A stretch of 39,161 nt of DNA from Sulfurovum sp. Its GTDB lineage: Bacteria > Campylobacterota > Campylobacteria > Campylobacterales > Sulfurovaceae. This document shows positions 6,356-13,202 of this stretch, one piece after another. Position numbers and translations under genes: made by a program. Below the pieces are notes generated by a model. That model did not search any database and was not told the origin of the DNA. It worked only from the letters and a program-made list of their open reading frames with translations. The stretch is taken from positions 1 to 39,161 of the forward strand of contig JAKIUE010000008.1 in assembly GCA_021647715.1 (NCBI GenBank), written 5' to 3'. How positions within the stretch are numbered: the first letter of the stretch is position 1; each line of letters starts with the position of its first letter.

Positions 6356-6363
6356 TCAGTCTA
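6348..6363. promoter_or_regulatory. TetR-type operator 1
   Basis: TAGACT and AGTCTA arms form a perfect 6-bp inverted repeat around 4 bp, overlapping the last codons and stop of tetR. A second copy with 7-bp arms lies 45 bp downstream. Repeat sequence, spacing and position suggest sites for the adjacent TetR protein. Confidence 0.55.
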
Positions 6364-6392
6364 GTTTAAGATAATTTCTCCTACACTATGAC

Positions 6393-6408
6393 TAGACTAA
6401 ATAGTCTA
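6393..6408. promoter_or_regulatory. TetR-type operator 2
   Basis: TAGACTA and TAGTCTA form a perfect 7-bp inverted repeat around AA, ending 20 bp before the AhpD-like start at 6429. It shares both half-sites with operator 1 and sits where a bound repressor would block transcription of the two downstream genes. Confidence 0.6.
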
Positions 6409-6428
6409 ATATGAAAAAAGGAAATATC

Positions 6429-6953
6429 ATGTTCATGTATCAAAAAAATGAATCACAAAAAGAGAGATTGGAAAAACTCTATAAAAAAATAAAACTCTTT
6501 TATGGTGCAGTACCTCCTCAGATGGAGTTCTTGGGCAATATAGAAGCAGACTATTTAGAAGACTTTATCACCGCGATATTGCGTATAGCCAAACATCCTC
6601 GTATAGACCCTAACTGGTTTGGGTTTGTGCGTTTGCATATTGCATTTAAAGAAGACTATGCCTATTGTAAAGCGTTTAATACCAAGTATTTACTCACAAA
6701 AGAATATACACAAAATCAGCTAGATGCTACGATAAAAGATATAGATGCCATGCCTTTTGATGACAAACACAAAGCTTTGGCACAATATGCCCTAAAAGTG
6801 ATTTATGAGAGTAAATCTTGTACCCAAAATGATTTGGATGCACTTTACACTATGGGATGGACTCAAAAAGATGTTTTTGATGGGGTAGAGCATGCGTGTA
6901 CACTCTTTAGAAATGGGCGTATACTTACAGCCTATAGTGAGAAAGAGGCATAA
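6429..6953 (+). CDS. Carboxymuconolactone decarboxylase / AhpD-like protein without CxxC
   Basis: The protein is all-helical and resembles the CMD/AhpD superfamily, with a core of FVRLHIAFKEDYAYCKAFNT followed by a second helical half (HKALAQYALKVIYESKSCTQ, LYTMGWTQKDVFDGVEHACT). Family members include peroxidase partners with a catalytic C-x-x-C; here only a single Cys occurs in the corresponding YAYC position, so a disulfide peroxidase role is doubtful. An ATG at 6411 exists, but the start at 6429 is preferred because an AAAGGA ribosome-binding site precedes it, and it leaves 174 residues. The stop overlaps the next start by one base (TAATG). Probably repressed by the upstream TetR protein. 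Confidence 0.6.
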   Translation: MFMYQKNESQKERLEKLYKKIKLFYGAVPPQMEFLGNIEADYLEDFITAILRIAKHPRIDPNWFGFVRLHIAFKEDYAYCKAFNTKYLLTKEYTQNQLDATIKDIDAMPFDDKHKALAQYALKVIYESKSCTQNDLDALYTMGWTQKDVFDGVEHACTLFRNGRILTAYSEKEA

Positions 6954-7363
6954 TGAACGTCACGCAGATTCCATTTGCCAAACATATTGGTATAGAGAAG
7001 GAAGAAGAGGGTGGTCTAAAACTAGAACCCACAAACAAGGTACAAAACCATATGCAAACCATTCATGCCGCTGCACAGTTTGCCCTAGCAGAGACACAAA
7101 GTGGACTCACCTTGCAGAAGAGTTTTCCTGAACTAGAAGGCAAAGTAGTAGCGTTACTGCGTGGTTCTAGTGTCAATTACAGAAGACCTGCTAGTACCAC
7201 GCTCACAGCGTATGCCACACTAGGTGAAGAGATGAAAGAGAATTTTATCACACGCTTTGAGAAAAAAGGCAGAGCGAGTATTACAGTGGATGTGGAATTA
7301 AGAGATGAGAAGGATATACTCATTATGATAGGTAGTTTTGATTGGTTTGTGCATAAAGTATAA
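6953..7363 (+). CDS. Hot-dog-fold thioesterase-like protein (DUF4442/PaaI-like)
   Basis: This 136-residue protein fits the single hot-dog domain of the DUF4442 and PaaI-like group, which bind or hydrolyse acyl thioesters. A long helix, NHMQTIHAAAQFALAETQSG (residues about 31-50), precedes strands ending in SSVNYRRPASTTLTAYATL (the conserved Y-x-R/K-P after the strand) and RASITVDVELRDEKDILIM. The H in the helix start and the acidic residue (E) in ALAETQSG are in the positions where related proteins place their catalytic or substrate residues. It is translationally coupled to the AhpD-like gene. The substrate cannot be inferred. Confidence 0.68.
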   Translation: MNVTQIPFAKHIGIEKEEEGGLKLEPTNKVQNHMQTIHAAAQFALAETQSGLTLQKSFPELEGKVVALLRGSSVNYRRPASTTLTAYATLGEEMKENFITRFEKKGRASITVDVELRDEKDILIMIGSFDWFVHKV

Positions 7364-7440
7364 ATAATACTTGAATTTTATTTTTTTTTAAAGTTTAAGG
7401 GTATATAATGACTCTCATTAAAATTATATATGGAGAAACA

Positions 7441-7905
7441 ATGAAAAAAACATTAGTAACATTATCGGTAGTAGCAATCGCAGCAACAGCAACATTCGCA
7501 GCGGATACAGCAGCGTGTGTAGCTTGTCACGGGGCTAACTTTGAAAAAGCAGCACTTGGTAAATCTAAAATCGTTAAAGATATGACATCAGCTGACATCG
7601 TAACTGCACTTAAAGGATACAAAGATGGTTCTTATGGTGGAGCAATGAAAGCAACTATGAAAGGTCAAGTAGCTAAACTTTCTGATGCAGATATCGATGC
7701 AATCGCTGCACAAATCACTGGCGGTGAAGCACCAAAAGCAGCAGCAGAAGCACCAAAAACTGAATCAAATGCTTCAGTAGCAGATAAAGTTGTAGATGCA
7801 GCAAAAGATAAAGCAACAGAAGCAGTTTCTGGTGCAGCATCAAGTGCAGTAGATGCAGTAAAAGAAAAAGCAGTAGAAGCAGTAACAGACACATCTGCAA
7901 AATAG
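7441..7905 (+). CDS. Periplasmic monohaem cytochrome c (c553-like) with Ala/Lys-rich tail
   Basis: A signal peptide (MKKTLVTLSVVAIAATATFA) with Ala-x-Ala-like cleavage precedes a class I cytochrome c domain: haem site CVACH at 26-30, and a likely Met ligand at 73 in MKGQVAKLSD. Such cytochromes shuttle electrons in the periplasm between the bc1 complex and terminal oxidases or reductases. Residues 95-154 form an extra tail of Ala, Lys, Glu and Val with heptad-like repeats (DKVVDAAKDKATEAV, VDAVKEKAVEAV), probably an amphipathic helix. An earlier in-frame start at 7408 exists, but 7441 has a GGAG ribosome-binding site and begins the signal peptide. A TATAAT lies at 7404-7409. A terminator hairpin follows. 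Confidence 0.9.
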   Translation: MKKTLVTLSVVAIAATATFAADTAACVACHGANFEKAALGKSKIVKDMTSADIVTALKGYKDGSYGGAMKATMKGQVAKLSDADIDAIAAQITGGEAPKAAAEAPKTESNASVADKVVDAAKDKATEAVSGAASSAVDAVKEKAVEAVTDTSAK

Positions 7906-7927
7906 TAAAATAATCTATTTATTTCTT

Positions 7928-7947
7928 GTGTGGGGTTAACCCCACAC
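7928..7947. terminator. Perfect palindromic hairpin terminator after cytochrome c
   Basis: An 8-bp GC-rich stem, GTGTGGGG (7928-7935) with CCCCACAC (7940-7947) around TTAA, lies 23 bp after the cytochrome stop and is followed by CCTTATATTT. A modest T-rich tail makes it a plausible intrinsic terminator. Confidence 0.65.
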
Positions 7948-8053
7948 CCTTATATTTACACAACTTCATCATTAAAATATTTTCTTCTTACTTTCCTTAC
8001 AAAAATTTATAATTATATATACTATAATAGTGACAAAATATATAGGATTAATT

Positions 8054-8422
8054 ATGGATGAATCAATTAATGTATTGGGGGAACCTTTGGAACCTTGTTC
8101 TTTAAAGCCATTAACAGGGTTCCATAGGGATGGATCATGTAATACGGGTGATCATAACCCAGCTGTACATGCGGTGTGTATCTATGCGACTAAAGAGTTT
8201 TTGGAATATAGTAAAAAAGTAGGCAATGATCTATCTACCCCAATGCCTCAGTATAATTTTGCAGGGGTACAACCTGGACAGAGTTGGTGTTTGGGCGGAC
8301 ACTCTTTTGTAAAAGCAGTACATGATGGTATGGCACCACAAATATTTATACATGCAACACATATAAAGATGTTAGAACTTATAGATTTGGAAACACTTAA
8401 AAAATACGCCATTGATCTTTGA
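8054..8422 (+). CDS. DUF2237 family protein
   Basis: This 122-residue protein matches the DUF2237 pattern throughout: NVLGEPLEPCS near the start, GFHRDGSCNTGDHNPAVHAV, EFLEYSKKVGNDLSTPMPQY and PGQSWCLGGHSFVKA. Function is unknown for the family; conserved Cys and His residues suggest metal binding or redox chemistry, but this is inference. The GTG at 8030 is in frame, but 8054 is preferred: AGGA lies 7 bp upstream and the product begins where family members begin. Its TGA overlaps the ATG of the next gene by one base, so the two are translationally coupled. A TATACTATAAT promoter-like element lies just upstream. Confidence 0.85.
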   Translation: MDESINVLGEPLEPCSLKPLTGFHRDGSCNTGDHNPAVHAVCIYATKEFLEYSKKVGNDLSTPMPQYNFAGVQPGQSWCLGGHSFVKAVHDGMAPQIFIHATHIKMLELIDLETLKKYAIDL

Positions 8423-9021
8423 TGTTTGAAATAGCAGAGTATATAGGGACTATAGCATTTGCCATGTCTGGATTTTTCGTGGCTGTACGAAGTAAATTAG
8501 ATTTTTTAGGTACGCTTATTGCTGTGTTTCTCACCGCTTTTGGTGGGGGAATCATCCGTGATGTGATAGTAGACAAAACCCCTTTTGCCTTTAGCTATGA
8601 TATGCCTGCGATTATGGTAAGTCTTATGATGCTTTTTCTTATATTATTTAAGTTTCATAAACGACAAGATATCGAAAATAAAGCATTTTTTATTCTCTCT
8701 GATTCTATAGGTTTGGTCTCTTTTAGTATTACTGGTGCGATGATTGCCCTGGAGCATGGACTGAACTTTACAGGTGTGTTGGCACTCTCTTTTATCACCG
8801 CTGTGGGTGGAGGAATTACCAGAGATATCATCATCAACGAAGTACCTTTTGTGTTTAAAACAGGGTTTTATGGTACGGTTGCATTGCTTGTAGGTGCTTT
8901 GATGTATCTACTTCATACATTTGAAGTAGAAGGTTTTTATGCTACTTTGGGTATTTTTATTATAGGTGTCTCTTTGCGTGTTATTGCGTATTATAAAAAG
9001 TGGTCAGTACCACTGATTTAA
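8422..9021 (+). CDS. TRIC/UPF0126 family membrane channel-like protein
   Basis: This 199-residue protein is almost entirely hydrophobic and made of two homologous halves. Each contains the family signature: TAFGGGIIRDVIVDKTPF (residues about 40-57) and TAVGGGITRDIIINEVPFVF (about 126-145). Bacterial homologues of trimeric intracellular cation channels have this duplicated three-helix design with glycine-rich kinks and conduct monovalent cations; some relatives transport glycine. A TTG at 8419 is in frame, but ATG at 8422 is the likely start. It is coupled to the DUF2237 gene, with no functional link known to me. Four residues separate its stop from the convergent YcxB-like gene. Confidence 0.88.
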   Translation: MFEIAEYIGTIAFAMSGFFVAVRSKLDFLGTLIAVFLTAFGGGIIRDVIVDKTPFAFSYDMPAIMVSLMMLFLILFKFHKRQDIENKAFFILSDSIGLVSFSITGAMIALEHGLNFTGVLALSFITAVGGGITRDIIINEVPFVFKTGFYGTVALLVGALMYLLHTFEVEGFYATLGIFIIGVSLRVIAYYKKWSVPLI

Positions 9022-9026
9022 ATTTT

Positions 9027-9509
9027 TTACAGGTATCTTTCGAGGTACTTTTCTAGTTCTTTCATTTGCTCTTGAGACAGCACTCTTTTGGGTATGACAT
9101 TAAACTGGTAAGTATTGGTATAGAGTAGATAATACTTGTCATTTTGTTTCCATTTTGGTATAGCATCCCAACGTAAGAGATGCTTCTTTTGGTTTTGCTT
9201 ATATTGTATGCCTTTTTTAGAAATCTCTAGTGTCACTTCAGTCGATAGCATAGGGCTTTTTTCATAGACTTTTCTTGCTTGGTAGGCTGTTAGCATACGT
9301 ACAAAAAGTAGGTAAAATGATATCGCAAAGAAAACAGTCAGAATATTGGTAATGACTTCTCGTGTATTGTTAAAGTCAGTACCAACAAGTATAAAAAAGG
9401 TAGCAAGTCCTAAAAATACAGAGATAACCAAGGGACGCTTCCCTGATTTGTAATGATAGTATACAGCCTCTTGGTATTCATTTGTTGTGAGTGTATAGTT
9501 GATATGCAT
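9027..9509 (-). CDS. YcxB-like membrane protein
   Basis: The 160-residue protein starts MHINYTLTTNEYQEA, has two closely spaced transmembrane helices (about 27-44 and 53-72), and ends in a cytoplasmic beta-rich domain with LEISKKGIQYK, LLRWDAIPKWKQNDKYYLLYT and FNVIPKRVLSQEQMKELEKY. This combination is characteristic of YcxB-like proteins, whose C-terminal domain ends with a P-K-R-x-F/L segment. Function is unknown. It converges with the TRIC-like gene and diverges from the FNR-type regulator across 100 bp of AT-rich promoter DNA. Confidence 0.78.
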   Translation of the reverse strand: MHINYTLTTNEYQEAVYYHYKSGKRPLVISVFLGLATFFILVGTDFNNTREVITNILTVFFAISFYLLFVRMLTAYQARKVYEKSPMLSTEVTLEISKKGIQYKQNQKKHLLRWDAIPKWKQNDKYYLLYTNTYQFNVIPKRVLSQEQMKELEKYLERYL

Positions 9510-9609
9510 AAGTACTCCTAATAGAATTTTATTGTATTATATTAAGTATTATAGATTGATGTAAAAGAAAAAAAGGTAAGGTTTATAGGTATTCATGTTA
9601 TAGTTTCCC

Positions 9610-10242
9610 ATGCAAGATAAAACGATTAAAACGATACTTAGTGAAGTGAAGATGTTCTCTGGGTTAAAAGAGAATGAACTTCAACAACTAGAAAAAATTT
9701 CTCGTATCTATGAGTATGCGGAGGACAGTACGCTTTTTTTACAAGGTGATATGAGTGATTCGTTGATGATTCTTGTAGATGGTGTTGTGAGTATCTTTAA
9801 GCATGATGCTAAAGGCAATGAGATAGTCATTGGGTACTTTAAAGGTTATGCACTTTTAGCAGAAGCTGCAACGCTTCGGCATACGCCACTGCCATCAACA
9901 GCTTCTTTTAAAACAGACGGTAAAATTTTAAAAATAGACATAGAAGCTTTTGAGAAACTTTTTATGACACATCCAGGTATCTCTTATGCGCTTATTCAAT
10001 CATTACTGGAGAAGGTAGAACTTTTACAGCAAAATATACATTTTAACATAGCCTCTTCTGCAATTGAAAAGATATTACATTTTTATGAAAAAAATCCAGC
10101 ACTTAGTTTAGATTTAAAGCAGTATGAGATAGCCTCTTTACTTGGCATGACACCAGAGACTTTTTCTAGGAATGTGGTTAAACTATTAAAAGAGGGTAAA
10201 CTTATAAAAGTGGCAACAGGATTTCGCTTTGTTAAACAGTAG
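9610..10242 (+). CDS. Crp/Fnr-family transcriptional regulator with FNR-type recognition helix
   Basis: An N-terminal cyclic-nucleotide-like sensor domain (residues about 13-130, with EDSTLFLQGDMSDSLMILVDG) is joined by a long dimer helix to a winged helix. The HTH is KQYEIASLLGMTPETFSRNV (170-189). E183, S186 and R187 reproduce the E-x-x-S-R signature with which FNR-type proteins read TTGAT half-sites. No N-terminal cysteine cluster is present, so it is not a [4Fe-4S] oxygen sensor and may respond to NO, haem or another signal, like Dnr or NssR proteins. FNR-like boxes found at 17168 and 29683 are candidate targets. The DUF1289 gene overlaps its end. Confidence 0.88.
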   Translation: MQDKTIKTILSEVKMFSGLKENELQQLEKISRIYEYAEDSTLFLQGDMSDSLMILVDGVVSIFKHDAKGNEIVIGYFKGYALLAEAATLRHTPLPSTASFKTDGKILKIDIEAFEKLFMTHPGISYALIQSLLEKVELLQQNIHFNIASSAIEKILHFYEKNPALSLDLKQYEIASLLGMTPETFSRNVVKLLKEGKLIKVATGFRFVKQ

Positions 10243-10429
10243 TTCAAACATACATAAACCTTGTATAAGGCAATGCTGTCTTGATGAGCATGATGTGTGC
10301 ATGGGATGTTACAGAACCTTAGATAATATGCGTGCATGGCATAGCTCATCGGACAAAGAGAAGATAGAGATGTTGCGACTGGCTAAAGAGAGAAAAACTA
10401 CTTATAACGCAAAAAAGAGTTGTGGTTAG
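10229..10429 (+). CDS. DUF1289 small cysteine-rich protein
   Basis: This 66-residue protein carries the DUF1289 pattern PCIRQCCLDEHDVCMGCYRT (residues 11-30), then WHSSSDKEKIEMLRLAKERK. The four to five cysteines probably bind a metal, as generally assumed for the family; the role is unknown. No ATG is available before the conserved region. The TTG at 10229 is used, with an AGGA seven bases upstream inside the regulator gene. It overlaps that gene by 14 bp, so the two are probably co-expressed. Its TAG interlocks with the stop of the convergent esterase gene. Confidence 0.8.
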   Translation: MLNSSSNIHKPCIRQCCLDEHDVCMGCYRTLDNMRAWHSSSDKEKIEMLRLAKERKTTYNAKKSCG

Positions 10430-11070
10430 TTAGAATACTTTTTTATCCACTGGTATATCATTGTTATTTCTTCTTTAGTGATTTCGTGGGCTTTATCAAA
10501 ACTTTCAAAAGTGATGGTAAAACCACCTTTTTGTAGAATCTTTATTTGTTCTTTTGTTTTATGGTAATCTAAAGCTTCGTCTTTTGTACCATGTGTGCAG
10601 AGCCAGTTAGCATTTTTAAGTGTAGCAGGTGTCTCTTTCAGTATATGTTCTGGGTTATAGAGGTATCCACTCATAGCGATATATCCTGCCATTTTTTTTG
10701 GATATCTCGCCCCAAACTCAAAGGTAAGCAGTGCCCCTTGAGAAAATCCTATAAGGAAACTTTGTGAGGCATCAAAATCTTTTGCATAAAGTATGTCAAA
10801 GGTTTTTGTGAGTAGTTTCGAGATATTTTGCATGCTTTGCAAATCATGACACCATGAGTAACCTTCTTCATAAGTATTGGGTGCATCAAGTAGTAGGTAG
10901 TGCATATCATCAAAATCAAAAGTCTCAGGTATCCAGCTAAAATCTTCTGACTTGCCACCCCTACCATGCAATACGACGATAAGTTTATTTGAAGGCACTT
11001 CCGCAGGGAAAAAACTATTTTTCAAAGGAAGGTAGTCTAGTGTTGTGAGGTAATGTGGAAATGTAGTCAT
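10426..11070 (-). CDS. Alpha/beta hydrolase, phospholipase/carboxylesterase type (copy 1)
   Basis: A cytoplasmic serine hydrolase of the YpfH/carboxylesterase group. The oxyanion loop is HGRGG (35-39), the nucleophile elbow GFSQG puts Ser at 110, the acid is likely D164 in HGTKDEALDYH, and the catalytic His is 195 in FDKAHEI. There is no signal peptide. Length is 214. A second copy, similar at every motif, lies 330 bp away at 11399-12031, with a small exported protein between. Substrates of the family include short acyl esters, acyl thioesters and lysophospholipids; none can be chosen here. Its stop codon shares four bases with the stop of the convergent DUF1289 gene. Confidence 0.87.
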   Translation of the reverse strand: MTTFPHYLTTLDYLPLKNSFFPAEVPSNKLIVVLHGRGGKSEDFSWIPETFDFDDMHYLLLDAPNTYEEGYSWCHDLQSMQNISKLLTKTFDILYAKDFDASQSFLIGFSQGALLTFEFGARYPKKMAGYIAMSGYLYNPEHILKETPATLKNANWLCTHGTKDEALDYHKTKEQIKILQKGGFTITFESFDKAHEITKEEITMIYQWIKKYSN

Positions 11071-11104
11071 GTCCTAAGTCTACTACAATAGCATTAGGTT
11101 TACT

Positions 11105-11320
11105 TTAAACTTTATTTTCGCTCCATCTATGCATGAGTTCAACACCCATTTCAAAGGGAAGTGTTCCTTTAAGGCTTAGTTCTTCGACTTGTTCCTGGAG
11201 CTCTTGTGTACTCATTGTATGATAAGATTTTACTTGGGGTGTAAATGCACCTGAAGCATATACCATACTTGTTGCGAAAAATGATCCAATAATTATTTTG
11301 AGAAAAGTTTTTTTATTCAT
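11105..11320 (-). CDS. Small exported hypothetical protein (71 aa)
   Basis: MNKKTFLKIIIGSFFATSMVYA is a convincing Sec signal peptide (basic n-region, hydrophobic core, A-x-A-like end at about 22). The mature 49 residues are hydrophilic and include STQELQEQVEELSLKGTLP, a likely short amphipathic helix, and end in HRWSENKV. It has no cysteine. The gene is short but has the composition of real coding DNA and a ribosome-binding site (AGGACATCATA). It sits between two paralogous esterases. I do not recognise the family. Confidence 0.65.
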   Translation of the reverse strand: MNKKTFLKIIIGSFFATSMVYASGAFTPQVKSYHTMSTQELQEQVEELSLKGTLPFEMGVELMHRWSENKV

Positions 11321-11398
11321 TATGATGTCCTAATAATTTTATTAGTTCGAAGCATAGTACAAAAATGTCAAAAAATGTCAAAATAAAATATTTACAAA

Positions 11399-12031
11399 TT
11401 ATAGTTTATTTTGTACCCATGTTTTTATCATGCGTAGTTCATCTTCTACAATGGTATGTGCTTTGTCATAACTTTTAAACTCTATATTAAATCCTGCATT
11501 TTGAAGCGTTTCTACTTGGGTTTTAGATGTGTCGTAAGGGAGTACTTCATCGCTTGTACCATGTGTACAGAGCCAGTTGGCATTTTTGAGATCAGGATTC
11601 ATCTCTTTGAGTAACAGTTCGGGGTCGTAGATATATCCAGATATAGCCAGATATCCTGCCAGTTGTTTTTCATATCTGGCACCAAATTCAAAAGTAAGTA
11701 GTGAACCTTGAGAGAAGCCAAAGAGAAAACTCTGACTTGCATCAAACTCTTCTTCAAAAAGTTCATCTAAAATATCTGCAAGTATACTAGACGAATGGGC
11801 TATACCTATGAGTTGGTTAGGGGGTAAGTCATACCACGAGTTCCCACCAAAGTATTCATAAGGTGCATCAAGTAGAAGATAGTTCATCTCGTCGATATTG
11901 AAAAACTCTGGTATCCATGTAAAACCTTGTGAAGAATCACCTCTACCGTGTAGGACTATCATGATTTTTTTAGAAGGTGTTTTTGAGGGGTAGAATATGT
12001 TGTTGAGTATGATGTCTCTTTGACTTGGCAT
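11399..12031 (-). CDS. Alpha/beta hydrolase, phospholipase/carboxylesterase type (copy 2)
   Basis: A paralogue of the esterase at 10426-11070. It has HGRGDSSQGF (28-37), GFSQG with Ser at 107, D161 in HGTSDEVLPYD and His 192 in YDKAHTI. Shared stretches such as LLTFEFGARY and LKNANWLCTHGT indicate a local duplication. At 210 residues it lacks a signal peptide and is probably cytoplasmic. The two copies diverge most in the loop after the LDAP motif (EYFGGNSWYDLPP against YEEGYSWCHDLQ), near the active-site entrance, which suggests altered substrate choice. Unlike copy 1 it has no cysteine in that loop. Confidence 0.87.
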   Translation of the reverse strand: MPSQRDIILNNIFYPSKTPSKKIMIVLHGRGDSSQGFTWIPEFFNIDEMNYLLLDAPYEYFGGNSWYDLPPNQLIGIAHSSSILADILDELFEEEFDASQSFLFGFSQGSLLTFEFGARYEKQLAGYLAISGYIYDPELLLKEMNPDLKNANWLCTHGTSDEVLPYDTSKTQVETLQNAGFNIEFKSYDKAHTIVEDELRMIKTWVQNKL

Positions 12032-12144
12032 GTGTTGTCTCCATTAGGGTTAATTTTTTATTGTATTATAGTAGATTTATAGTGAGTTGTACAAGTTTAT
12101 TTTATTTTAAAAAGATTAAGTGGAGGAGAGTATAAAAATTAGAG

Positions 12145-12170
12145 CTATGAGAAGAGGACTCTTCTCATAG
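12145..12170 (-). terminator. Intrinsic terminator after the DUF533 gene
   Basis: A perfect 12-bp stem, CTATGAGAAGAG (12145-12156) with CTCTTCTCATAG (12159-12170), is separated by GA (so a few inner pairs will open into the loop). On the minus strand it follows the DUF533 stop by 5 bp and is trailed by CTCTAATTTTTATA. Size and T tail fit a rho-independent terminator for the minus-strand gene. Confidence 0.75.
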
Positions 12171-12175
12171 GATTT

Positions 12176-13057
12176 TTAAGCAAATATTTTAGGGATGCCA
12201 AATTTGTCGTGTATTTGGTTTGCAACCTGTGTTGGAAGACTTAAACCTTTTGCAAGTTCAGCCAAGTAACGTGCTTCTTCATTTTTGTCTAAATCTATTG
12301 ACATAAGTGAAACCATATAAATTTGTTGCTCCATGCCTTTAGGAATGCTACGAGCAAAACTTTCTACGTCTAAAGGTGCTGCAAATTCTTTTTTAATGAA
12401 ATCAATTTCTTCTTGTGTAATATCTCCAAGTTTTGCTAGCACTTTATCTTGTTCACTTTGATCTATACTTCCATCAGATTTTGCAGCATTTACCATAGCA
12501 CGTATAATAAGTGTTGCATGATCAACAGCTTCTTTTTTATCTGTTTCTAAAGGTAAAAAACTATAGTCATCTGCTGGAACATTAGGAACGTTTTTATTGT
12601 TTTGTTGTGCATGTTTTGCAAGTGCACCAGTTAAAAGTCCACCAAGACCACCAGCGCCACCTAATCCAGCGTTATTGCTTTTCCCAACGCCAAGTAAATC
12701 TTCTAAGTCACTGGCACTTGTGGGTACTCGTCCTGTTGATTGGCTCTGTGGAGCACTTCCACCTACCAGAGAACCTAGTAAATCACCAAGACCTCCTCCT
12801 GTACTACTGGAAGTAGAAGCACCACCAATAAGTGACCCTAGTAAATCACCAAGTCCTCCAGCACCATTTCCAGATGAGGGATTACCCGCACCTATGAGTG
12901 AACCTAATAGGTCACCCATACTACCGCCACCTTGCGTTTGTTGGTTTTGAGACCCACCAAGTGCACCACCTATAATACTTCCTAAAACATCTCCACCTGA
13001 GCCTTTAGAGAGTGCACCACTTGCAATTAAACTGCCTAGTACTTTGATTAAATCCAT
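12176..13057 (-). CDS. DUF533/TerB-like protein with repeated Gly/Leu-rich N-terminus
   Basis: Residues 1-150 are low complexity. A block of the form G-D-x-L-G-S-x-I/V-G recurs at about 23-30, 48-56, 70-79 and 91-100, with a weaker copy at 117-123, each separated by Ser/Gly/Asn/Gln linkers. Residues about 175-293 form a helical domain with DHATLIIRAMVNAAKSDGSI, MVSLMSIDLDKNEEARYLAE and LPTQVANQIHDKFGIP, typical of the DUF533/TerB-like group (E. coli YebE). Function is unknown. The reading frame extends upstream to 13099, but ATG 13057 is preferred because AAAGGATAATAAT gives it a ribosome-binding site and MDLIKVLGSLIASG is a normal family start. No signal peptide is present. Confidence 0.83.
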   Translation of the reverse strand: MDLIKVLGSLIASGALSKGSGGDVLGSIIGGALGGSQNQQTQGGGSMGDLLGSLIGAGNPSSGNGAGGLGDLLGSLIGGASTSSSTGGGLGDLLGSLVGGSAPQSQSTGRVPTSASDLEDLLGVGKSNNAGLGGAGGLGGLLTGALAKHAQQNNKNVPNVPADDYSFLPLETDKKEAVDHATLIIRAMVNAAKSDGSIDQSEQDKVLAKLGDITQEEIDFIKKEFAAPLDVESFARSIPKGMEQQIYMVSLMSIDLDKNEEARYLAELAKGLSLPTQVANQIHDKFGIPKIFA

Positions 13058-13202
13058 ATTATTATCCTTTTTAAATGTAATGTAAATATATCTTAGCATA
13101 GTTTTATATAGCTTATCGAATCCTCTGATGTGAACGAATATATATATTTACACTTTTATGAATAGTATTTTAGTTACAATGTCGAAAAATATTTAGGAGT
13201 CT

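Noticed and set aside
9555-9568. FNR-like autoregulatory box upstream of the Crp/Fnr gene (TTGAT-GTAA-AAGAA)
   Set aside because: The second half matches poorly and there is no clear -10 box at the matching distance.
12597-12950. Plus-strand proline-rich open frame within the DUF533 gene
   Set aside because: It is the mirror of the Gly-rich repeats on the minus strand; it has no ribosome-binding site and unnatural composition.
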